Position numbers and translations under genes: made by a program. The notes below the pieces were generated by a model that worked only from the letters and a program-made list of their open reading frames with translations, had not been told where the DNA came from and made no database searches. Below are positions 7,101 to 11,215 of a stretch of DNA of 11,215 nt, one piece after another. The stretch spans positions 1 to 11,215 of the forward strand of contig CAINDH010000058.1 in the NCBI GenBank assembly GCA_903847285.1, given 5' to 3'. Each line of letters begins with the position of its first letter. Within the stretch, counting starts at the first letter, position 1. Origin of the DNA: an uncultured Verrucomicrobia subdivision 3 bacterium (GTDB lineage: Bacteria > Verrucomicrobiota > Verrucomicrobiae > Limisphaerales > UBA11358).

Positions 7101-8287
7101 GCCGTCGCGCCCGATGGAAGTGTGCCGAGCACGAACGAACCGCCGCCACTCTTCGTGTTGTAGGTCAACAGCGTGAGGTCGGTGACAGGAAAGCCCGAGC
7201 CAACGACATTGACCGTGACCGTGCCGCTGATATTAAGATTGTTCACACTCATGACCGTTGAGGTGTAGCCATCAAACGAGCCGTAGTCGAATTGCAGTGT
7301 CGCATTGGTCACGGAAACGGGATCAACCGACCAGTTGCTATCGTTCGGCGAAAGACTGAACGTGCTGCCAGACGCCAGCACCAGCGATGAACTGCTGCTG
7401 GGAAGCGACATCGTCATCGTGCCCTGGCTCACTTTGGTCGGGCCGGTGAAAGAATTCGCCCCGGCCAAAGTCAATGTGCCCAAGCCGAGTTTAGTCACAC
7501 CGCCGTCAGCAGCGGCGTCACCCGCGATGACACTGTGCGCCAGTGATGCGAGGACGGTGATGTTGAACCCGGTCGTGTCAAAAATCGCGCCGCCGTTGCG
7601 GACATTCGCCTGCGTCAGCGCGGGAATGAAAGCCGTGCTGTTTGCGCGTGGCTTGATAGTGCCGCCATTAAAATTGTTCGTGACGACAGGACCAGCAATG
7701 ATGTTCGCGGTCATGTTGCTAAAGATTGTTGTGCCGCCGTTGAAGTTGATGGTGCTGCGTTGGGAGTTGATGGAAATGGTCGCCATCGTGGCCGAGCCGC
7801 TGTTCACATTTAAATCTGACTCGCGACCTGGTCCGCCACCAAGTCCAAGGTTGAAAAGAAAACTACCTGAGACAAACGTGCCGCCGCTAATGTTGAGAAT
7901 GCCCACGTTGTTATCGCTGTTCCCCACGACGTCACCGGTGCTGCCGTTGGCGCTGATGAACGTGCCGCCAGTGATGTTCATCGTGCCACTGCCGTTCGCA
8001 CCGCTGGCAACGACCAAACCGCGGACTGCGGAGGAACCATAAGTCGTGGTCCCTTCACCCGCATCGTAGGTCATCGGAGTGAATCCGATGTTGTTCACCT
8101 CCAGGCGATGGGCGGCGGTGATGTTGGTCGGCGCAATCGCGCCCGCCAGCCAGTTGCCGGCATTGCCCCAAGTTGCATTGTTCGTGCCACGCCAGGTATA
8201 GGTGGTGGCCTGAGCGGTAATGGCGGCAGTCATGCCGCAAACAGCCAAGAACATCGCCTTGGCCACGGTGTTAGTAATCAGTTTCAT
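4184..8287 (-). CDS. Giant secreted autotransporter-associated beta-strand repeat protein, no barrel
   Basis: The protein has 1367 residues. The start MKLITNTVAKAMFLAVCGM, ending at ITAQA, is a Sec signal peptide cleaved near residue 27. The rest is Gly/Ser/Thr/Asn-rich beta-helix sequence. At least six autotransporter-associated repeats (PATR/TIGR02601 type: LTKxGxGTLxLxxxNxYxGxTxxxxGxLxL) occur at about residues 264-293, 500-537, 738-768, 963-1000, 1093-1124 and 1207-1238. Three W-x-G...NW...DNVxFD modules start near 29, 415 and 884. No C-terminal outer-membrane barrel is present. Instead the last 65 residues (from PPTLNVVSLGGNQIQFSW to SVFFRVKQ) form a small beta domain that I recall at the ends of many verrucomicrobial secreted proteins, perhaps a sorting or anchoring module. 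Few cysteines are present, as expected of an extracellular stalk-like adhesin. A role in adhesion or glycan contact is inference. Start ATG 8287 is fixed by the signal peptide; no clear Shine-Dalgarno precedes it. It is divergent from the regulator gene. Confidence 0.87.
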   Translation of the reverse strand: MKLITNTVAKAMFLAVCGMTAAITAQATTYTWRGTNNATWGNAGNWLAGAIAPTNITAAHRLEVNNIGFTPMTYDAGEGTTTYGSSAVRGLVVASGANGSGTMNITGGTFISANGSTGDVVGNSDNNVGILNISGGTFVSGSFLFNLGLGGGPGRESDLNVNSGSATMATISINSQRSTINFNGGTTIFSNMTANIIAGPVVTNNFNGGTIKPRANSTAFIPALTQANVRNGGAIFDTTGFNITVLASLAHSVIAGDAAADGGVTKLGLGTLTLAGANSFTGPTKVSQGTMTMSLPSSSSSLVLASGSTFSLSPNDSNWSVDPVSVTNATLQFDYGSFDGYTSTVMSVNNLNISGTVTVNVVGSGFPVTDLTLLTYNTKSGGGSFVLGTLPSGATATLQDTGSSLILHITTGSILNLTWTASVDNLWKTNGAANWNSGTGTYQEYNALNSDNVIFDDTLGGGDVLLASSVRPNSIKVINNAGDYNFTGTGSVVGNIALGLVKGGSAGLFISTSNTFSGPITVTNGTLWVNHSNALGSTAVGATVSGSSSTLEIGTNGGAGIRVSGKSVTISGTGVGGSRGALRGAATVSGTNIWAGPVAIAANQTRIGTEDNGNLTVAGAVTDNGSGYSLLLRPGIGGVLTMAGSGTYASTLTFGDVTSLIRLGANNALSTNSLQIGLGSIDLNGFSQSFAGINNSGTPGTITNGASGASTLTIYSGALAGFSESGDIMNGSGSLSVVKTGAGTQTLSGNNLTYTGTTTINGGVLNLASANPMTTAITVNSGGSLGGEGTTTGSLTLNAGAGLSVDPSTPGSFTAGAVTVAGSPVNVTFTAIPANNADVLVLTATGGFTGSVANFRAANLRGGIFSYANLNTELHYSATGTPASLVWKGNNSLKPTFWDIVTTTNWSNGGTPDLFYSGDNVLFDNTASTNFVDIQGGSIQPGNIIVNSTNDYTINGIIAGAATLTKGGTGTLLLTNNNTYSGLTLITNGVVNIQPSGALGSTASGTVISDNGTLDIATGAFYADKVNLGAEVLTISGNGFGGNGCIVNSSLTASQINAMQQIVMAGNASIGGNQRWDMRNNSPVLDMQSTNTLTKVGVNQISLVGTLVNNPGNIVINSGILGLETQTDLGGSSANTLTVNNGGTLRFWSLQNAGQWTMVLNGGSTVLGVVGVAANHWAGPVTLNGAATLDASGGNLYFDGQISGSGSLTKNGTSSASLTVSNSYTGNTTVNAGTLNLDVASLASSSTISIASGAVLNLNFAETNTVAALVLNGTNQPAGVYDATTGAPFITGTGVLLVAPSAPPTLNVVSLGGNQIQFSWTGGGTLQAQTNSLSIGLGTNWVNYPGSSPVTITINPLAGSVFFRVKQ
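5048..5638 (-). repeat. Internal protein-level duplication, copy 2 (about residues 884-1080)
   Basis: This is the partner of the block at 6428-7045, with the same motif order and similar spacing. A shorter, partial version of the opening motif (TYTWRGTNNATWGNAGNW) also starts the mature protein at residue 29. The three openings divide the chain into superblocks of roughly 390-480 residues. Confidence 0.6.
6428..7045 (-). repeat. Internal protein-level duplication, copy 1 (about residues 415-620)
   Basis: This segment begins LNLTWTASVDNLWKT and proceeds through NW, SDNVIFDD, a PATR repeat ending in SNALGSTAVG, VTISGTGVGG and a final pause near NQTR. The same order recurs at residues 884-1080: LVWKGNN, NWSNG, GDNVLFDN, PATR ending SGALGSTASG, LTISGNGFGG and GNQRWDMR. 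The match is at the protein level with much divergence, so the duplication is old or acquired by module exchange. Confidence 0.6.
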
Positions 8288-8440
8288 TCGAGTTAGTTGG
8301 GTTACGTTTTAGAATCAATTTTTTCAGGATCCACAAAATCACGATACCTCGGCCTGATTTTTCGACGACATCCACAAACATCGCGGCAAATGGTATTAGG
8401 TGATACTTTACAATAAATTTAAACGGAGCATCGGAATAGA

Positions 8441-8477
8441 GTGGTTTGCGCTTTTTTTCCTAGTGTTTGCGAACCAC
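8441..8477. promoter_or_regulatory. Direct repeat GTTTGCG at 21-bp spacing, candidate AraC/XylR-type site
   Basis: GTTTGCG occurs at 8444-8450 and again at 8465-8471, exactly 21 bases apart, about two helical turns on the same DNA face. With flanks the copies read AGTGGTTTGCG and AGTGTTTGCG. The known arabinose operator half-sites of AraC have the same 21-bp spacing. The outer ends also form an imperfect inverted repeat (GTGGTTtGCg, 8441-8450; tGCGAACCAC, 8468-8477). The site lies about 95-120 bases before the regulator start, so autoregulation and control of the divergent gene are both possible. The heptamer also occurs inside coding regions here; spacing and location are the argument. Confidence 0.4.
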
Positions 8478-8518
8478 CAGATTTTTGCCTCTCAAAGGTA
8501 GATTTGGAAAAAATTCAA

Positions 8519-8544
8519 GGCGACAATCTGGCGATAACCGGTTA
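8519..8544. promoter_or_regulatory. GGCGA repeat at 11-bp spacing and palindrome TAACCGGTTA before the regulator
   Basis: GGCGA is found at 8519-8523 and 8530-8534, one helical turn apart, and runs into the perfect 10-base palindrome TAACCGGTTA (8535-8544). The cluster lies 20-45 bases before the regulator GTG, where a repressor or autoregulator would block transcription. Evidence is position and symmetry only. Confidence 0.35.
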
Positions 8545-8564
8545 GCTTTTTTAGCGGAATTCAC

Positions 8565-9800
8565 GTGAGAACAAAAACTGCATCCCAGCCTGCGTCAGGG
8601 CGCATTCCCCGCGTCGCCATTCTGATTGACACTTCCACCGACTGGTCCCGGCGGGTCATCGTTGGCATCCGGCAATACATCCGCACGCATGACTTTTGGC
8701 ATGTCTTCATTGAGCCTCGCGGCGTGGATGAGGGGCTTGAACTGCCGGCTGGCTGGGAGGGTGACGGCGTCATCGCACGGATCGTCAATGTTGAAATGGC
8801 ACGCAAGCTGGCACAGAAGGCGCGGGGAATTCCGGTTGTTAACGTATCAGCCATCCAGCTTCCCGGCGCGCCGGTTTTCCCACGCGTTAACTCGGACGTG
8901 GCCGGGTCGGCAAAGCTGGCGGTGAATTATTTTCTCGAACGCGGCTTCCGCAATTTTGCGTATTTGAGCCTGCGTGGACTGGAATACGCCTCGCGCCAGC
9001 AAATCGCTTTTGCCGAAGCGGTGGCCAAAACCGGCGGCAGGTATTTTGTGCGCGCCATCAAGACCCATGATGGCGCCCAGACTCCAGATTGGAACCTACA
9101 GATCGGCGAACTAGCCGCGTGGCTCAAGACATTGCCCAAGCCGATGGCGATCCTCATCTGGAGCGGCGGGCGGGAAATTATCCACGCCTGCGATGCGGCT
9201 GGATTGAGGGTTCCGGAGGAAGTGGCGCTGCTAAGCGGCTCCGATGATTTTCTTTGCGACATGTCACGCGTTCCCATTTCCGCCGTGCAGTCGGCTTGTG
9301 AAACTATCGGCAGCGAAGCTGCGGCACTATTGAACCGCCTCATGATTGGTGGCCGCCCGCCGAAGCAACCGCTTCTCATCCCGCCGCTGCGCGTCATCAC
9401 CCGGCAATCCACCGATACCTTGGCGATTACGAACCCACATCTGGCCAAGGCGCTCGCCTATATCCGCGAAAATGCAGCGCGCAACATCAATGTGCAAAGC
9501 ATCGCCCGTCACGCAGGTATCTCACGAAGGTTGCTGGAAAAGCGTTTCAAAGCCAGCCTTGGTCGAACGCCCGCCGAGCACATCCGTTTTACTCAACTCG
9601 ATCGCGCCAAACAGCTCCTGATGGACACGAACCTCAACATCGAACGGGTTTCGGAAATCGCCGGCTTCGGATCGCCTGATCACATGGCTTTTCTCTTCCG
9701 AAAAAAGTTTAGCATCACGCCGTTGAAATTTCGCAAGGAAGTTCGAGGCTCGATTCGTTCGCCAAATGCCGTGAGCCCTGCCGGCAAGCTGAAGACCTAA
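8565..9800 (+). CDS. XylR-type transcription regulator: LacI-like sugar-binding domain plus AraC HTH
   Basis: The 411-residue protein begins (after about 13 residues) with RVAILIDTSTDWSRRVIVGI, the start of a periplasmic-binding-protein-like effector domain of XylR type that extends to about residue 275. There is no N-terminal LacI HTH. The C-terminus (about 288-392) is an AraC-family double helix-turn-helix: the first unit is NVQSIARHAGISRRLLEKRF (309-328), the second NIERVSEIAGFGSPDHMAFL (358-377), followed by FRKKFSITPLKFRK. Domain order and length match E. coli XylR (392 residues), a xylose-responsive activator. Many verrucomicrobial homologues sit beside glycan genes and their sugars are unknown. 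It likely binds direct repeats in the 277-bp region before it. The start is GTG 8565; no other usable start lies between the upstream in-frame stop and the domain. It is convergent with the MFS gene, 12 bases apart. Family certain, effector unknown. Confidence 0.93.
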   Translation: MRTKTASQPASGRIPRVAILIDTSTDWSRRVIVGIRQYIRTHDFWHVFIEPRGVDEGLELPAGWEGDGVIARIVNVEMARKLAQKARGIPVVNVSAIQLPGAPVFPRVNSDVAGSAKLAVNYFLERGFRNFAYLSLRGLEYASRQQIAFAEAVAKTGGRYFVRAIKTHDGAQTPDWNLQIGELAAWLKTLPKPMAILIWSGGREIIHACDAAGLRVPEEVALLSGSDDFLCDMSRVPISAVQSACETIGSEAAALLNRLMIGGRPPKQPLLIPPLRVITRQSTDTLAITNPHLAKALAYIRENAARNINVQSIARHAGISRRLLEKRFKASLGRTPAEHIRFTQLDRAKQLLMDTNLNIERVSEIAGFGSPDHMAFLFRKKFSITPLKFRKEVRGSIRSPNAVSPAGKLKT

Positions 9801-9804
9801 AATT

Positions 9805-9834
9805 AAACCGCTTCACACGGCCGCCGGTTTTTTC
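9805..9834 (+). terminator. Weak terminator-like hairpin at the convergent gene ends
   Basis: AAACCG (9805-9810) and CGGTTT (9825-9830) form a six-pair stem with a 14-base GC-rich loop, followed by further T residues. It starts five bases past the regulator stop, and its right arm lies in the last codons of the oppositely directed MFS gene. The symmetry with A- and T-rich flanks would allow use from both strands. The stem is short, so this is a tentative call. Confidence 0.35.
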
Positions 9835-11078
9835 CGCAACCGCCAGATCAACAGCAACGCCACCGGATGCACGAACGCCATCGTGTAAAAACATTCGTCG
9901 TAGGAGCGGTTCGCGATGAACCACGCCACGAGTTTGTTCATGAAAATTCCACCCAGAACGCTGCCGCACGCGATGACGCCGAACGCCGTGCCGAGAATTC
10001 GTTTCGGCGTGATGTCCACGACGAGCGACGTGAGGTTCGCCAGCCACGCCGTGTGCGCGTAGGCCACGACCATACCGATGGCGATGACGGTCGCGAGAGT
10101 CGGCGCATACGGCACGGCAAACGACAATGGCACAAGGCACGCGCTAACGGCCATAATTTTCAAACGCGAGGCTGGTGGCGTGCTGCCGCGTTTGATGAGA
10201 TGCCCGGCCAGAATTCCGCTCAACAAAAAACCGATGTCCGCTGCGAGAAAAACAATCCACATGATGGACAAGCCTTTTTGATCCACGCCGCGCACGGTGT
10301 GCAAATACTTCGGCATCCAGAATTGATAAAAATACCAGACCGGATCGGTGAGCATCCGCGCGAGCATGAGTTGCCATACGAACGGCTCGCGGAAAATCGC
10401 TGCCCAGCGCGACCACTCGGATTCATTTTTCTCCTCCGCCGTCTGCACCACTGGCGCGATGGACGCGGCGAGATAATTTTTTTCCCGATCAGTGATACGC
10501 GGATGTTCCTGCGGACGCTGATACAGCCACAGCCAGAAAATCAACCACAGACCCGCCAGCACCGGCGATACTGCGAACACCCAGCGCCAGCCGTAGTGGA
10601 CGGCGATGACGGAAACGAGAATCGGCGCAATCGTCGCGCCAATCGCTCCGTCAATGCTGTAGAGGCCAATGGCCACGCCGCGTTCGGCGGGCGGAAACCA
10701 TTCTGCAACGGCCTTCGGCGACGCTGTGAATCCACCGGCCTCCCCCAGCCCGAGCATGAAACGAAACGCCGAGAGCGACCGCACCGATTGCGCAAGGCCC
10801 GTCAGCGCATTCGAGATAGACCACCATGCGACGAAGATCGCGAGGCTCACGCGCACGCCAAGCTTGTCCACGATGCGACCGGACAGCAGATACGCAATCG
10901 TGTAGGCGATGAGAAAAAAATTGATGACCGATGCGTATTGATCGTCAGAGATGTCGAGGTCTTTCTGAATCGTCGGCGCGAGCAGGCCGAGCACGCTGCG
11001 GTCAATGTAGTTCAGCACCGCCGCCAGAAAGAGGGCGAAGGCAATCCACCAGCGCAGGTATGGAACTTTCAGTGTCAC
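9813..11078 (-). CDS. MFS transporter, anion:cation symporter (hexuronate/galactonate-like) family
   Basis: The 421-residue membrane protein appears to have 12 transmembrane helices. TM1 ends in NYIDR (23-27), a mark of the ACS family. The loop after TM2 carries the MFS motif GRIVDKLGVR (67-76). RFMLGLGEAGGFTASPKAV and EWFPPAERG (106-134) closely follow the ExuT/DgoT/GudP pattern. A hydrophilic central loop lies at about 188-232 and the C-terminus ends basic (RLRKKPAAV). The family usually imports sugar acids such as galacturonate, glucuronate, galactonate or glucarate with protons, through the inner membrane. The actual substrate here is not determined. The start is GTG 11078, six bases after the stop of the upstream gene, so the two genes are probably one operon with coupled translation. 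A GGGAG lies about 15 bases upstream of the GTG, a little far for a Shine-Dalgarno. The gene converges on the XylR-type regulator, which may control it. Confidence 0.9.
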   Translation of the reverse strand: MTLKVPYLRWWIAFALFLAAVLNYIDRSVLGLLAPTIQKDLDISDDQYASVINFFLIAYTIAYLLSGRIVDKLGVRVSLAIFVAWWSISNALTGLAQSVRSLSAFRFMLGLGEAGGFTASPKAVAEWFPPAERGVAIGLYSIDGAIGATIAPILVSVIAVHYGWRWVFAVSPVLAGLWLIFWLWLYQRPQEHPRITDREKNYLAASIAPVVQTAEEKNESEWSRWAAIFREPFVWQLMLARMLTDPVWYFYQFWMPKYLHTVRGVDQKGLSIMWIVFLAADIGFLLSGILAGHLIKRGSTPPASRLKIMAVSACLVPLSFAVPYAPTLATVIAIGMVVAYAHTAWLANLTSLVVDITPKRILGTAFGVIACGSVLGGIFMNKLVAWFIANRSYDECFYTMAFVHPVALLLIWRLRKKPAAV

Positions 11079-11084
11079 GATAAA

Positions 11085-11215
11085 TTATTGCTGCTCCCAA
11101 AATTCCCACGTCAGGTCGCCGAGCTTGGGCGAAATGGTGTCGCCACGCAACGTGCCGATTTCAACGCCCATGAAATTTTCTCCCGCCATGTCCGGTGTGT
11201 AGCGAAAACCTTTGA
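11085..11215 (-). CDS. C-terminal end of an unrecognised protein, cut by the window edge
   Basis: Read on the - strand, the last 42 residues before TAA 11085-11087 are visible. They include FRYTPDMAGENFMGVEIGT and DLTWEFWEQQ at the end. Codon use and the tight six-base spacing to the MFS start support a real gene. The aromatic-rich beta-like ending would suit a carbohydrate-active enzyme or lectin-like domain, but I do not recognise the family. The start lies beyond the window. It is probably the upstream partner of the transporter and could be an enzyme acting on the same sugar. Confidence 0.6.
   Translation of the reverse strand, partial: KGFRYTPDMAGENFMGVEIGTLRGDTISPKLGDLTWEFWEQQ

Larger units (their letters stand above)
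8288..8564. promoter_or_regulatory. Divergent intergenic region between the repeat-protein and regulator genes
   Basis: These 277 bases are much more AT-rich than the flanking genes and must hold both divergent promoters. I see no consensus sigma-70 promoter that I would defend. For the - strand gene a weak TTGTGG-17-TCTAAA pair lies within the first 50 bases before its ATG. The right half carries the repeats listed separately. The regulator start GTG 8565 has only a weak GCGGAA before it, and an in-frame stop at 8535-8537 rules out starts farther upstream than that. Confidence 0.5.

Noticed and set aside
7305..8042. 245-codon open frame on the + strand inside the repeat-protein gene
   Set aside because: It is the complement of repetitive Gly/Thr/Asn codons, giving a Pro/Val/Leu-rich chain that imitates a membrane protein; no start signal or family match.
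4184..8287. CRISPR-like or tandem DNA repeat array in the repeat-protein gene
   Set aside because: The recurring motifs are protein-level beta repeats with diverged DNA and irregular spacing, not exact direct repeats with unique spacers.
8393..8406. Short inverted repeat GTAT-N6-ATAC in the divergent intergenic region
   Set aside because: Four-base arms in AT-rich DNA are expected by chance.

Overview
The window looks like a chromosomal carbohydrate-utilisation region of a verrucomicrobial bacterium, most like the Pedosphaera/Limisphaerales group. This is inferred from gene content, not from a marker gene. It combines a very large signal-peptide protein made of autotransporter-associated beta-strand repeats but lacking a barrel, an H-X9-DG type prepilin-like protein, a FAD-dependent oxidoreductase with an extra C-terminal beta module, a glycoside hydrolase family 2 enzyme, a XylR-type regulator (sugar-binding domain plus AraC helix-turn-helix) and a hexuronate/galactonate-type MFS carrier. 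Coding DNA is GC-rich, intergenic DNA is AT-rich, and clear Shine-Dalgarno sequences are mostly missing.

Layout from left to right. Bases 1-~140 (+) hold the start of an IS3-family orfB, including the end of orfA and its frameshift site. This is joined directly to the 5' third of a secreted GH2 beta-galactosidase-like gene (~139-609, -). Both are cut at the junction, so either an IS-mediated deletion or an assembly chimera is possible. Upstream of GH2, and apparently in one operon with it, is a 772-residue FAD-dependent oxidoreductase (621-2939, -). A terminator-like hairpin at 3057-3080 separates this operon from a prepilin-like gene (3153-3989, -). The prepilin leader contains two perfect hairpins, and the nearer one ends in a U-tract one base before the start codon. 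Further upstream is the 1367-residue repeat protein (4184-8287, -).

A 277-bp intergenic region (8288-8564) separates the repeat protein from the divergent XylR-type regulator (8565-9800, +). It carries a 21-bp-spaced direct repeat, a 10-bp palindrome and an 11-bp-spaced repeat, all plausible regulator sites. The regulator converges with an MFS transporter gene (9813-11078, -). That gene follows by 6 bp the 3' end of an unrecognised gene that runs off the right edge.

Working model (inference): the regulator senses a sugar and controls some of its neighbours. The MFS carrier imports a monosaccharide or sugar acid, the GH2 enzyme (if intact elsewhere) and the FAD enzyme process the glycan, and the repeat protein and prepilin-like protein are exported to the cell surface. 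No tRNA, rRNA, CRISPR array or replication origin was seen, and no gene-free stretch exceeds 300 bases.
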